Assembly (NCBI GenBank): GCA_903845115.1
Contig: CAIMWE010000211.1
Coordinates: 1 to 64,000, forward strand
DNA: 64,000 bases
From: an uncultured Acidobacteriota bacterium
GTDB taxonomy: Bacteria > Acidobacteriota > Thermoanaerobaculia > UBA5066
Direction: 5' to 3'
Below are positions 27,538-36,857 of the stretch, piece by piece. Position numbers and translations under genes: made by a program. The notes beneath the pieces are model-generated. The model saw nothing but the letters and a program-made list of their open reading frames with translations, was not told the origin of the DNA and did not search any database. Numbering within the stretch: the first letter of the stretch is position 1; every line of letters begins with the position of its first letter.

Positions 27538-28970
27538 TCGCGCTCGTCGAAGGGTGTCCCCGCGTCCAGCCTCCCTCCGGTCGAACGTCTTCGGCGGTCC
27601 TCGACCTGGTCCGCTCGCGGACGGGCCTCGTCTTCTCCGCCGCCCGGATGCCCGACGCCGAGGCGGGGATCCGGCGCGCCCTGGCCCGGGCCGGCTCGTC
27701 CGAGACCGCGTTCGTGGAGGACCTCCGGCGCAATTCGTCTCTCTTCAACGACCTCGTCGAGGAGCTGACCGTCGGCGAGACCTACTTCTTCCGGGAGCCG
27801 GGAAACTTCGATTTCGTGAGGCGCGCCGTCCTGCCCCTCCTCGCGGGAGAGGTGAGCCCGTCGCGGCCGCTCCGTGCCTGGAGCGCCGGGACGGCCACCG
27901 GGGAAGAGGCCTACTCGCTCGCAGTCCTCCTCCACCAGGGGGGCTTCGGGGAGCGTTCGACGATCCTCGGCACCGACATCTCGCAGGCGGCGCTCCGGTG
28001 GGCGGAGGAGGGCCGGTACAGGGCCTGGTCGGTCCGAGGGGAGGCGGAAGAGGCCTCGCGCGCCTTTCTCGCCCGGGACGGTGAGCTCTTCGTCGTCCCA
28101 CGGGCCCTTCGGCGCCGGGTGACGTTCCGGCAGCTGAACCTGGCCGAGGAGGTCTACCCGGACCCGGCCGCCGGACTCTCCGCGATGGACCTGATCTTCT
28201 GCCGGAACGTCCTGATCTACTTCGATCCCCCGACCGTCCGCGCCATCGCGCGGCGGCTCTACGACACCCTCGCCCCCGGAGGGTGGCTGGTGACCGCGTC
28301 GTCGGACCCGCCGCTCGGGAAGCTCGCCCCCTTCGAGGTCGTCGTCAACAGGGAGGGGGTCTTCTACCGCCGGCCCGGATCCCCGGGTGCGCCCGATCGA
28401 GAGCCTCCCCGCCCGGATCCACGGCGCCCGCTCGCCCCCCTTCCACCGGCCGCCGCAGCCCGCGCCGTTCCAGCGCCTGACCTCCTCGCCCAGGCCTCCC
28501 GAGCCTACGAACGGGGGGAGTGGTCCATCGCTGCCGAGCTCGCGGGGCAGCTTCCATCCGACCGCGCGGCGTGCGCGCTCCTGATCCGGTCGATCGCCAA
28601 CGCGAGAGGCCCGCTCGCCGCCTCGGAGAGCGCCGCCCGCTCCGCCGAGGCGCATCCGGACGCCCCCGAGTTCCCGTATTTCCGAGGCTTCTTCCTCGCG
28701 GCGGCCGGGCTCCCGGGCGAGGCCCTCGCCTCCTTCCGCCGGGCCCTTTACCTGGACCGTCGGCTGGCCGTCGCTCACTTCGGCACCGCCTCTGCCGGAG
28801 AGAAGCTCGGGGACCACGGCCTCGCGCGGCGCGGGTACCGCAACGCTCTCGGGATCGCCTCGGGGATGCCGCCCTCGGAGACCGTCCCCCTCTCCGACGG
28901 CGAGACGGCGGCACGGTTCGCCGAGGGGTGTCGGGCCCGCCTCGGATCCCTCCGGAAGGAAGGCTCGTGA
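27534..28970 (+). CDS. CheR methyltransferase with C-terminal tetratricopeptide repeats (WspC-like)
   Basis: A 478-residue protein beginning at GTG 27534. Residues about 15-95 are the CheR N-domain (LVEELTVGETYFFREPGNFD). The SAM domain follows with LRAWSAGTATGEEAYSLAVL, ILGTDISQAALRWAEEGRY and DLIFCRNVLIYFD. After a Pro-rich linker (about 285-315) come helical pairs typical of TPRs (YERGEWSIAAELAGQLPSDR, FRGFFLAAAGLPGEALASFR and AHFGTASAGEKLGDHGLARR). It would methylate the operon's receptor. The CheR-TPR form is the hallmark of WspC and of Frz-like systems. It overlaps both neighbours by four bases. Confidence 0.93.
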   Translation: MIALVEGCPRVQPPSGRTSSAVLDLVRSRTGLVFSAARMPDAEAGIRRALARAGSSETAFVEDLRRNSSLFNDLVEELTVGETYFFREPGNFDFVRRAVLPLLAGEVSPSRPLRAWSAGTATGEEAYSLAVLLHQGGFGERSTILGTDISQAALRWAEEGRYRAWSVRGEAEEASRAFLARDGELFVVPRALRRRVTFRQLNLAEEVYPDPAAGLSAMDLIFCRNVLIYFDPPTVRAIARRLYDTLAPGGWLVTASSDPPLGKLAPFEVVVNREGVFYRRPGSPGAPDREPPRPDPRRPLAPLPPAAAARAVPAPDLLAQASRAYERGEWSIAAELAGQLPSDRAACALLIRSIANARGPLAASESAARSAEAHPDAPEFPYFRGFFLAAAGLPGEALASFRRALYLDRRLAVAHFGTASAGEKLGDHGLARRGYRNALGIASGMPPSETVPLSDGETAARFAEGCRARLGSLRKEGS

Positions 28971-29525
28971 ACGGCTTCCGCGAGGTCGCCCTCCTGCTCG
29001 AGCAGCGGGCCCGCGTCCTGGCCCGGCGAATCGCGACGGACGACGACGCAGGGTCTCGCCTCTCCTTCCTGACGTTTCTCCTCGGGCAGGAGAGATACGC
29101 CATCGAAGCCGACGCCCTCGTCGAGGTCGCGCGCCCGGGGCCGATCTCGCCCCTTCCCGGCACGCCCCCCCATGTCGCGGGCCTGACGAACTTCCGGGGG
29201 GAGATCCTCCCGGTCTTCGACCTGGCCCTGCTCTTCGGGCTCCCCGGGAGCGTCCACACCCTCACCGCTCGTCTCCTCGTGGCGGGGCGGGAACGCCCGG
29301 AAGCCGGGCTTCTCGTGGATGCGGTCGAGAGGGTCGTGGATCTTCCCGCCGGAAGCGTCCAGCCGATGCTCCAGCCCCCCCCCTCCCGGTCTCCCCGCCT
29401 GGGCCCTCCGCGGGGTCACGGCGGATGCCATCATCGTCCTCGACGTCAACGCCCTCCTCGACGACGACCGGCTCGTGGCCGTGGGGGACGAGGACGCGCG
29501 CCACCAGCCTTCAGGTGAGGAGTGA
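28967..29525 (+). pseudogene. CheW coupling protein (WspD-like), interrupted by a frameshift at a run of nine C
   Basis: From GTG 28967 the frame encodes a CheW domain: an N-terminal helix, then LSFLTFLLGQERYAIEADAL, PPHVAGLTNFRGEILPVFDL and LLVDAVERVVDLPAGSVQPM. After CAG at 29382-29384 comes a run of nine C (29385-29393), beyond which this frame gives only Arg/Pro-rich shadow sequence. The missing CheW C-terminus is in the frame one base later: GLPAWALRGVTADAIIVLDV, ending at TGA 29523-29525. Eight C would restore one continuous protein of about 185 residues. This can be a sequencing or assembly slip, a real mutation, or a phase-variable or slippage site. The flanking genes are intact. Confidence 0.85.
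29385..29393 (+). repeat. Mononucleotide run of nine C inside the second cheW
   Basis: Nine consecutive C lie exactly at the point where the CheW reading frame changes. Runs of this length are prone to polymerase slippage and to sequencing error. The neighbouring codons are Gln before and Ser or Pro-Gly after, depending on frame. Confidence 0.9.
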
Positions 29526-29530
29526 TTTCG

Positions 29531-31180
29531 ATGAACCAGATCCGTTTCTCGGTCGGTTGGAGGCTCGCCTCCGGATTCGCGATCTCCCTGGCCATCCTCA
29601 CCATCGTGGGGGGGATCGCCTACCGGAACACCGTCCTCCTCGTCGAGGCGACCTCCCGGCGCGCCCATGCGAGGTCCTCGGTCCTCGCCTACGAGCAGGC
29701 GGTCTCGTACGTCCGGGACGCCGTCAACGCGGAGAGGGGCTACCTCATCACCGGGGACGAGAGGTTCAACCGGGAGTTCCTCGCCGCTGTGGCGGCGGCG
29801 CAGAAGGGTCTGCAGAAGGTGCGCGACATGAGCGCCGGCGACACGGGCCAGCTAGCGCGGCTCGAGGAGGTGGAACCGCTGACCCGGAAGGTCGTGGAGA
29901 TCCTCAGGGAGAGCATCGACCTGAGGGGCCGGAAGGGTTGGGAGGAGTCCGCGGCCGCCGTGAAGGAGCAGCGGACGAGGCCGCTCATGGACGACATCCT
30001 CAGGATCGCCAAGGCGATGGCCGACGAGGAGTCGGGGGTCCTCGCCCGTCTGACGGCCGAGGCGACCGCGACCTCCGAGCGGACCCTCCGGACGATCGTC
30101 TGGGGAACCGCCGTCGCCTTCCTCCTCGTCTCGATCGCGGGCTTCTTCCTCACGAGGGGCCTGACGAAGCCGCTCGCCGGGCTGGTCGACGGTGCGCGGA
30201 GGTTCGGAAGCGGAGAGGCCTCCCACCGGATCCCCGTCCTGTCCAACGACGAGATCGCGGACGTGGCAGTCGCCTTCAACGCCATGGCCGCGAGCCTGGA
30301 GGCGAGCGCCGCCACGGAGGGGCAGGCCCGCGCCCGCTCGGAGAGCCTGCTCGGGACCATTCGCGAGACGGCGGTGAGGCTCTCCTCCTCCTCCGTCGAG
30401 CTGCTGGCGGCCACGAGCCAGCAGGCCGCCGGGATCCAGGAGCAGGCCGCCGCGGTCTCCGAGACCGTCAGCACCGTCGAGGAGGTCTCCCACGTGGCCG
30501 AGCAGCTCTCCCAGCGGGCCGGGATCGTGGCCGACTCGGGACGGCGGGCGGACGACGTCGGGAAGGCCGGCTGGAAGGCGGTGGAGGAGGCGGTGGCGGC
30601 GATCGCCGGCGCGAAGGGGCAATCGGAGAAGACGGCCGCATCCATCGTGGTCCTCGCGGGGCAGGCCCAGGCCATCGGCGAGATCATCGCTGCGGTCAAC
30701 GAGATCGCCGAGCAGACGAACCTCCTGGCCCTGAACGCCGCCATCGAGGCGGCGCGGGCCGGCGAGCAAGGACGCGGGTTCTCCGTCGTCGCCTCGGAGA
30801 TCAGGGCCCTGGCCGACCAGTCGAAGAAGGCGACCGGACAGGTCCGCCAGATCCTGGGCGACATCCAGAAGTCGACCAACTCGGCGGTCATGGCAGCCGA
30901 GGAAGGGAACCGCGAGGTGGGGGCGGCGGCCCGGACGGCGGCCGTCGCGGGCGAGACGATCCGGGCCCTGAACGAGACGGTGGCGGAGGCCGCCCAGCTC
31001 GCGGCTCAGATCGGCGCCTCGGCCGGCCAGCAAGCCGCCGGGATGGCGCAGATCCAGCTCGCCATGAGGAACATCAACCAGGCTTCCGTCCAGAGCCTCT
31101 CGTCGACGCGCCAGTCCGAGCTGGCGGCGGCCGATCTGAGCGCGCTGGGGGAGAGGCTCCGCAGGCTCCTCGAGGCCTGA
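29531..31180 (+). CDS. Methyl-accepting chemotaxis protein with CHASE3-like sensor (WspA-like)
   Basis: About 549 residues from ATG 29531, which has GGTGAGGAG upstream; a GTG nine bases earlier is the alternative start. There is one transmembrane helix at about 10-30, a periplasmic helical bundle of CHASE3/4HB type ([19 protein letters not shown]), a second helix at about 195-215 ([20 protein letters not shown]), HAMP, then a long signalling coiled coil. The conserved tip reads [20 protein letters not shown] at about residue 385, followed by [18 protein letters not shown]. It would sense a periplasmic or envelope cue and control the CheA kinase encoded next. No C-terminal CheR-tethering pentapeptide is visible. 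Confidence 0.95.
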   Translation: MNQIRFSVGWRLASGFAISLAILTIVGGIAYRNTVLLVEATSRRAHARSSVLAYEQAVSYVRDAVNAERGYLITGDERFNREFLAAVAAAQKGLQKVRDMSAGDTGQLARLEEVEPLTRKVVEILRESIDLRGRKGWEESAAAVKEQRTRPLMDDILRIAKAMADEESGVLARLTAEATATSERTLRTIVWGTAVAFLLVSIAGFFLTRGLTKPLAGLVDGARRFGSGEASHRIPVLSNDEIADVAVAFNAMAASLEASAATEGQARARSESLLGTIRETAVRLSSSSVELLAATSQQAAGIQEQAAAVSETVSTVEEVSHVAEQLSQRAGIVADSGRRADDVGKAGWKAVEEAVAAIAGAKGQSEKTAASIVVLAGQAQAIGEIIAAVNEIAEQTNLLALNAAIEAARAGEQGRGFSVVASEIRALADQSKKATGQVRQILGDIQKSTNSAVMAAEEGNREVGAAARTAAVAGETIRALNETVAEAAQLAAQIGASAGQQAAGMAQIQLAMRNINQASVQSLSSTRQSELAAADLSALGERLRRLLEA

Positions 31181-31194
31181 GGAGGTCCCCGCGA

Positions 31195-33333
31195 ATGGAC
31201 CTTGCGAGGCTCCAGGCGAGGCTCATGGAGACCTATGTCGCCGAGCTGGAGGAGCACGTCGCGGAGCTGAACGGAGGGGCGCTCGCCCTGGAGTCCGAGG
31301 GAGACGCCGCCCGAAGGTCCGAGCTGGTCCGGACCCTCTTCCGGACCGCCCACAGCCTGAAGGGAGCGTCCCGGGCGGTGGAGCAGCCGGCCGTGGAGAA
31401 GGCCTGTCACCTCCTGGAGGGAGTCCTCTCGAAGGTCCGGGACGGCGTCCTCCCGTCCGGGCCCGCCCTCGTCGACATTCTCCTGAAGGGCGCGGACGCG
31501 TTCGCGGACGCCGCCTCACGCCTCCGCGCGAACAGGCCGGCAGAAGGGCCCCTTCTCGGCGCGCTGACGGAGGCCCTGGCGGCCGCCGAGGCGGGGAGCG
31601 CCGCCGCACCTGTCCGGCCTCCCCCCGCGCCCGCGGAGCAGGGAGGCGGCGGGACCGGGACACCTGCGGACGGGACGGAAGAGGCCGCGCCCGAGCCTGA
31701 GCCGCAGCGCGAAGCCGGGCGCACCGTCCGCGTCGCCTCCGCGAGGCTGGACGGCCTCCTCGCGCGGAGCGGCGAGCTGCGGCTCGTCCTGCGCCGCCTC
31801 CGCAGAGAGGCTACGTCCCTCGGTCAGCCCGCGGACGGAAGGGACGCAGCGGCGGGGGGACCGGCGGCCCCGGCCGCGAAGGGGTTCGACGCGCTCCTCG
31901 CCAGCGTTCGTGCGGCAGGACTGGCCGCGGACCTCCTCGACGGCGAGGTCCGTGCCCTGAGGCTCCTTCCGTTCTCCGAGGCGTGCGAGGCCCTTCCGCG
32001 GGCCGTGAGGGACGTCGCCCGGCTGACGGGTAAGGAGGCGACGTTCGCCATCGAGGGAGAGGGGGTCGAGATCGACCGCTCGGTCCTCCAGGCCCTGAAG
32101 GACCCGCTCCTCCACCTGGTGAGGAACGCGGTCGACCACGGCTCCGAGGGACCGGAGGAGAGGATGGCAGCAGGAAAGGCGCGCGCCGTCATCATCAAGG
32201 TGGCCGCGTCGCTGGAAGGCTCCCGGGTCCTCGTCCGCGTTTCCGACGACGGCCGCGGAATGGACCCCGCCGCCATCCGGGCGCGCGCGATCCGGACCGG
32301 TCTCCCGGTCCCCGAGGACGACGCCGAGGCGTTCCGGCTCGTCTTCCTCCCCGGCTTCTCCACGTCGGCCGCCGTCACGGGAATCTCGGGGCGCGGCGTC
32401 GGGCTGGACGTCGTGAGGTCCCGGGTCGAGTCCCTCGGTGGGTCGGTCGACGTCGCTTCCGTTCGCGGAGCGGGGACGACTTTCTCGCTTCGCGTCCCCC
32501 TCACCCTGACGGTCGTCCGGGCCCTCGTGGTGGAAGCGGGCGGACACCCCTTCGCCATCCCGTCCGCGGGCGTCGATCGCCTTCTCAGGGTCGCTCCCGA
32601 GGAGCTCCGGCCGGCCGGGGGGCGGGAGACGCTGCTCCTCGGAGGTCCCCCCGTGCCGGCCGTCTCGCTGGCCGGGGCGCTCGGCCTTCCCTTGCCCCCC
32701 GCGGCGAGTCCCGGACAGAAGATTCCGTTCGTCGTCCTCTCGGGGGACGGCAAGCAGGCCGCCTTCGCGCTCGACCGCGTCCGCTCGGAGGAGGAGATCC
32801 TCGTCAAGGAGCTGGGACCCCGCGTCCTCCACGTCCGTCACGTCTCCGGAGCGGCGGTCCTTCCGTCGGGCGAGGTGGCCCTCGTCCTCACCCCCCAGGC
32901 CCTCGTCCGGACGGCGCTCGCGCCCAGCGCCGGAGGAGGGGCGGTCCTCCGCGCGGAGAGGCCCGCGCCGCGCCGCCGCCTCCTCGTGGTCGAGGATTCC
33001 CCGACCATCAGGAGCCTCGAGCAGGCCATTCTCGAGGCCGCGGGCTACGCGGTCGTCGCGGCCCCGGACGGGGAGGAGGCGTGGCGCCTTCTCGGGGAGC
33101 GGGAGTTCGACGCGGTGGTGAGCGACATCGAGATGCCCTGGCTGGACGGGTTCGCCCTGACCGAGGCGATCCGCTCGTCGCCGCGCTTGGCGAAGCTCCC
33201 GGTCGTCCTCCTCACCTCGCGCGAGAGCGACGGCGACCGGGCCCGCGGGCTCGCGGCCGGAGCCGATGCGTATCTCGTGAAGAGCGCCTTCGACCAGGCC
33301 AATCTCCTGGAGACGATTTCCCAGCTCCTATGA
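31195..33333 (+). CDS. CheA histidine kinase with C-terminal receiver (WspE-like)
   Basis: A 712-residue hybrid CheA. The Hpt domain holds the phosphorylated His at residue 53 in FRTAHSLKGASRAVE. A Pro/Ala-rich linker of about 60 residues lacks an obvious CheY-binding P2 domain. Dimerisation helices follow from about 180 (VASARLDGLLARSGELRLVL), then the ATPase with LLHLVRNAVDHGSE, VSDDGRGMDP and GRGVGLDVVRSRVESLGG, then a CheW-like regulatory domain. The receiver (about 600-712) has LLVVEDSPTIRSLE, Asp in AVVSDIEMPWLDGF and Lys in AYLVKSAF. In Wsp and Frz systems this receiver acts as a phosphate sink or modulator. The stop overlaps the cheB ATG. Confidence 0.95.
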   Translation: MDLARLQARLMETYVAELEEHVAELNGGALALESEGDAARRSELVRTLFRTAHSLKGASRAVEQPAVEKACHLLEGVLSKVRDGVLPSGPALVDILLKGADAFADAASRLRANRPAEGPLLGALTEALAAAEAGSAAAPVRPPPAPAEQGGGGTGTPADGTEEAAPEPEPQREAGRTVRVASARLDGLLARSGELRLVLRRLRREATSLGQPADGRDAAAGGPAAPAAKGFDALLASVRAAGLAADLLDGEVRALRLLPFSEACEALPRAVRDVARLTGKEATFAIEGEGVEIDRSVLQALKDPLLHLVRNAVDHGSEGPEERMAAGKARAVIIKVAASLEGSRVLVRVSDDGRGMDPAAIRARAIRTGLPVPEDDAEAFRLVFLPGFSTSAAVTGISGRGVGLDVVRSRVESLGGSVDVASVRGAGTTFSLRVPLTLTVVRALVVEAGGHPFAIPSAGVDRLLRVAPEELRPAGGRETLLLGGPPVPAVSLAGALGLPLPPAASPGQKIPFVVLSGDGKQAAFALDRVRSEEEILVKELGPRVLHVRHVSGAAVLPSGEVALVLTPQALVRTALAPSAGGGAVLRAERPAPRRRLLVVEDSPTIRSLEQAILEAAGYAVVAAPDGEEAWRLLGEREFDAVVSDIEMPWLDGFALTEAIRSSPRLAKLPVVLLTSRESDGDRARGLAAGADAYLVKSAFDQANLLETISQLL

Positions 33334-34391
33334 AGGCGATCCGCGTTCTCGTCGTGGATGATTCGCCCACGGCGCGGGGGCTCCTCGTCGGAATCCTCCG
33401 CTCCGGGTCTGGCTTCGTCGTCGTGGGCGAGGCGGCCGACGGGTGGCGGGCCGTGGAGATGGCCACGCTCCTCAGGCCCGACGTGATCGTCATGGACATC
33501 CTGATGCCCGGACTCGACGGGTACGAGGCGACACGGCAGATCATGGCCAGCGCCCCGGTCCCGATCGTCCTCGTCACCGCCTCGGCGGGGGCCCGCGAGG
33601 TGAGCTTCTCTCTGAACGCCCTTCGCATCGGGGCCGTCGCGGTCCTTCCAAAGCCCGTCGGTCCCTCGAGCGAAGGTTTCTCCGGCGCCGCGGACGAGCT
33701 CGTCTGGACGGTTCGTGCGATGGCCAGCGTCAAGGTGGTGAGGCTCTACACCTCGGCCCTCCGTCGCGACCTCCCCGCCGGGCCGAAGGCTCTACCGGAC
33801 ATCCGGTTTCGCAGCGCCACCAGGCGGATCGTCGCCATGGCCGCTTCGACGGGCGGACCCGCTGCCCTCTGCCAGGTCCTCTCGTCGCTGCCAGGCGATT
33901 TCGCGGCCCCGATCCTGGTCGTCCAGCACATCTCGGCCGGGTTCACCGAGGGCCTCGTCGAGTGGCTGAGCGCGTCCTGCAAGCTCAGGGCGAAAGTGGC
34001 GGAAAGCCGGGAACCGCTCGAGCCAGGCGTGATCTACGTCGCGCCGGAGGAGAGGCACCTCGGGGCCGAGGGCCACGCGATCCTCGTCTCGGACGCTCCC
34101 CCCGTCGCCGGCTTCCGTCCCTCGGCGACCTTCCTCTTCGAGTCGGTCGCGGCCTCCCGGGGCCAGGACGTGGTCGCCGCCATCCTCACCGGCATGGGCG
34201 AAGACGGGGTCGAAGGGCTTCGGGCCGTCCGCCGCGCCGGCGGATGGGTCCTCGCCCAGGACGAGGCGACCTCGGTCGTCTTCGGAATGCCCGGCGCGGC
34301 CATCGCCGCCGGGTGCGCCGACGCGGTCGTTCCGCTCGACGCGATCCACGAACACCTGCTCGAAGCCGTCGGAAGGAGAGGGATCGCATGA
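33330..34391 (+). CDS. CheB protein-glutamate methylesterase (WspF-like)
   Basis: A 353-residue protein: a receiver (1-120; VLVVDDSPTARGLL, Asp in VIVMDILMPGLDGYEA, Lys in VLPKPVGPS), a linker, and the methylesterase domain from about 168. The catalytic residues are Ser in MAASTGGPAALC, His in VVQHISAGFTEGLVEWL and Asp in TGMGEDGVEGL. Phosphorylated CheB removes methyl groups from the receptor and gives adaptation opposite to the CheR-TPR protein. In Pseudomonas, loss of the homologue WspF locks the Wsp system on. It overlaps both the cheA and hybrid genes as ATGA. Confidence 0.95.
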   Translation: MKAIRVLVVDDSPTARGLLVGILRSGSGFVVVGEAADGWRAVEMATLLRPDVIVMDILMPGLDGYEATRQIMASAPVPIVLVTASAGAREVSFSLNALRIGAVAVLPKPVGPSSEGFSGAADELVWTVRAMASVKVVRLYTSALRRDLPAGPKALPDIRFRSATRRIVAMAASTGGPAALCQVLSSLPGDFAAPILVVQHISAGFTEGLVEWLSASCKLRAKVAESREPLEPGVIYVAPEERHLGAEGHAILVSDAPPVAGFRPSATFLFESVAASRGQDVVAAILTGMGEDGVEGLRAVRRAGGWVLAQDEATSVVFGMPGAAIAAGCADAVVPLDAIHEHLLEAVGRRGIA

Positions 34392-36613
34392 CGGGCGAGG
34401 AGACCTCCGGCCCCATCCGGGTCCTCGTCGTGGAGGACAGTCCGACGCAGGCGCAGAAGCTCGTCTTCGCCCTCGAGGACGCGGGCCTCGAAGCCGAGGT
34501 GGCGCGGAGCGCAGAGGCCGCGCTCGAGATTCTCCAGCTCCCCTCGGGGAGCCGGTTCGCAGCGGCCATCTCGGACGTGACGATGCAGGGGCTCGACGGC
34601 TTCGAGCTGTGCCGGCGGCTCCGGAACGATCGGCGCTTCGCCCGCTTCCCCTTCCTTCTTCTCACCACGATGGAAGATCCCGGGGAGGTCGTGCGCGGCC
34701 TCGAGTGCGGCGCGGACGGGTTCGTCTCGAAGCCCTACGACCCCGAGGAGATCGCCGAGCGCGTCCGATCGCTGGTCCGCTCGCGGCGCCTGCGCGACGC
34801 CGCTCCGGAGAGCGCTGCCTTCACGGCTCGCTTTCGGGGCAGGACGATTCGCGTCGAGGCCGGGCGGGAGCAGGCCGTCGACCTCCTCCTGCCGGCGCTG
34901 GAAGCGGCCCTTCGGACGGCCGGCCCTCTCGAGCCGGCCGGTGCGGAGCAGGCGACGGCGGCCCGGCTGGAAGAGCTGGAGGCCCGGCTCCGCGAGGAAG
35001 CCGCGAGGAATGAGGAGCTCCGGAAGAGCGCCGGGAGCCGCTCCCGCCCGCTCGACCCGCTGGCTTCCGAGATCCGGCTTCCGGTCGCCGAGCTCCTCAG
35101 GATGGCCGGAACCCTGGCTCAGACGCCGCTCTCCATCGCCCAGCGCGCGTACCTCTCGGCGATGCAGAGCTCGACGGAAGCCCTCCTGGCGGCCCTCGAC
35201 GACCTCGAGGACCGCTCGCGCCTCGAGGGCGGGCCGACCGTGGCGAAGGAGTCGGAGGTCGACGCCGGGAGGATCCTCGAGGACGTCGCGGCTCTCATCG
35301 CCGAGTCCGCGAGCGCCAAGGGACTGGAAGTGACCTGCTACGCCGGACCGGGGCTCGACGCGCTCAGGGGCGACGCGTCCCGCCTCCGCCAGGTGCTCCT
35401 GAATCTTGCACGCAACGCGGTGAAGTTCACGACCGAGGGCGTGGTCTCGCTGTCGGCGCATCTCGAGCGCGAGGAAGGGGACGGCGGGGCCGTTCGCTTC
35501 GAGGTCAAGGACACGGGGATCGGGATCGCCCCTCCGGGGAGGGACCGCCTCTTTCACCCTTCGACCGGAGACGGCCCCGCGGCGCCGGGTCCGGCGAGCA
35601 CCTCCCGCGGCCTCGCCGTCTCCCGCCAGCTCGTGGAGCTGATGGGAGGCTCGATCGGCGTCGAGAGCGCCCCCGGCGAGGGTTCCACCTTCTGGTTCAC
35701 GGCCCGCTTCCCGCGAGCCGGCGGCGTTCCGTCCCGCCCTCGAGACGCCCGCCTGGACGGAAAGAGCGTGCTCGTGATCGACGATTGCGCCGCGTCGCGC
35801 GACGCGCTGACCCGCATCCTCGCGGATCGGGGGATGGCCGCGACCCAGGCCGAGGAGGCTGGCATGGGCCTCGAGGCGGTCCGTTCGGCCGCGCGTTCCG
35901 GCAACCCGTTCGCGGTCGTCCTCCTCGACCTGACGCTCCCCGGCAGCAGCTCCCTCGGCTTCGTGCGCGACGCCTCCCTGGAGCTCGGACGCTCCGCTCC
36001 GCCGGTGGTTCTCCTCACGTCGTCGGCCCGCCGCAGGAAGAACGACGACTCCTTCGAATCGGCTGGCGTCACGGCGTGGCTTCCGAAACCGGTCCGCCGG
36101 GCGGTCCTCTTCGAGACGATCGCTCACGTCCTGGAGGAGCGCGGCACCGAGGTCCGCCCTCCCGGATGGCTGTCTGGCCCCGAGTGGGACAGGCCGGTTC
36201 CCGCAGCGCGGAAGGGCCTCGTTCTCGTCGCGGAGGACAACAAGGTCAACCAGCGCGTCGCGACCATCCAGCTGGACCGCCTCGGCTACGACGCCGACGT
36301 CGTGGGCACCGGGCTGGAGGCCGTCGCCTCGGCCATGTCCCGCCCGTACGGCCTCGTCCTGATGGACTGCGAGATGCCCGGGATGGACGGGTTCGAGGCG
36401 ACGCGGGAGATCCGGAAGCGCGAGGGGACCGATCGTCACCTCCCGATCCTCGCGATGACGGCGCATTCCTCGGCAACCGAGATGGACCGTTGCCTCGCCG
36501 CCGGAATGGACGGGTTCCTCCAGAAGCCGCTCAGCCTCGGGACCCTCGAGGAAGCGATCAGCCGGTGGTGGGCCTCGCCGTCTCCGACCCCTTCCCCCGA
36601 CCCGGGGCAGTGA
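34388..36613 (+). CDS. REC - degenerate kinase core - REC - REC hybrid protein, last gene of the chemosensory operon
   Basis: A 741-residue soluble protein. Receiver 1 (about 8-130) has VLVVEDSPTQAQKL, Asp in AAISDVTMQGLDGF and Lys in FVSKPYD. A coiled coil leads to a HisKA-like helix pair where the usual SHEIRTPL box reads ASEIRLPV, so the phosphoacceptor His is replaced by Ser. The ATPase domain keeps NLARNAVKFT and DTGIGI but has a weak G2 box (SRGLAVSRQLVELMGG). Receivers 2 and 3 keep their Asp (VVLLDLTLPGSSS; VLMDCEMPGMDGFEAT) and Lys (WLPKPV; FLQKPL). It takes the place of WspR but has no GGDEF domain. It probably receives phosphate from the operon's CheA and acts as a phosphate relay or sink, or by binding partners. 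Confidence 0.92.
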   Translation: MTGEETSGPIRVLVVEDSPTQAQKLVFALEDAGLEAEVARSAEAALEILQLPSGSRFAAAISDVTMQGLDGFELCRRLRNDRRFARFPFLLLTTMEDPGEVVRGLECGADGFVSKPYDPEEIAERVRSLVRSRRLRDAAPESAAFTARFRGRTIRVEAGREQAVDLLLPALEAALRTAGPLEPAGAEQATAARLEELEARLREEAARNEELRKSAGSRSRPLDPLASEIRLPVAELLRMAGTLAQTPLSIAQRAYLSAMQSSTEALLAALDDLEDRSRLEGGPTVAKESEVDAGRILEDVAALIAESASAKGLEVTCYAGPGLDALRGDASRLRQVLLNLARNAVKFTTEGVVSLSAHLEREEGDGGAVRFEVKDTGIGIAPPGRDRLFHPSTGDGPAAPGPASTSRGLAVSRQLVELMGGSIGVESAPGEGSTFWFTARFPRAGGVPSRPRDARLDGKSVLVIDDCAASRDALTRILADRGMAATQAEEAGMGLEAVRSAARSGNPFAVVLLDLTLPGSSSLGFVRDASLELGRSAPPVVLLTSSARRRKNDDSFESAGVTAWLPKPVRRAVLFETIAHVLEERGTEVRPPGWLSGPEWDRPVPAARKGLVLVAEDNKVNQRVATIQLDRLGYDADVVGTGLEAVASAMSRPYGLVLMDCEMPGMDGFEATREIRKREGTDRHLPILAMTAHSSATEMDRCLAAGMDGFLQKPLSLGTLEEAISRWWASPSPTPSPDPGQ

Positions 36614-36857
36614 CACCCAGGATCTCTGCCGACGCTTGCGAGGTGTCAGCTGGTCCTCCAGCGCCGCCCGCGGTCCCGGCCCTCGCGTTCCTCTGCGGCC
36701 TCGTCTGACGGTTCGCCCACCGGCGGCGCTCGCGCAGCCCTCCCCTGCATCCCCCGGGGTGCGATCGGCCCGATCGCGGGATCGAGAGGGCGGCCTGGTT
36801 CCGGCACGCCATCTCACTGAGATCGCCCCTGGTCCGGGAACACCGGGGTCCCGGCGT

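Noticed and set aside
34388-36613. GGDEF/WspR output in the last operon gene
   Set aside because: No GGDEF or GGEEF motif in the protein; the domains are receivers and a kinase-like core.
36611-36648. TGACACC/GGTGTCA inverted repeat as terminator of the chemosensory operon
   Set aside because: The stem is seven bases with a 24-base loop and no T tract, and its left arm includes the stop codon; too weak to call.
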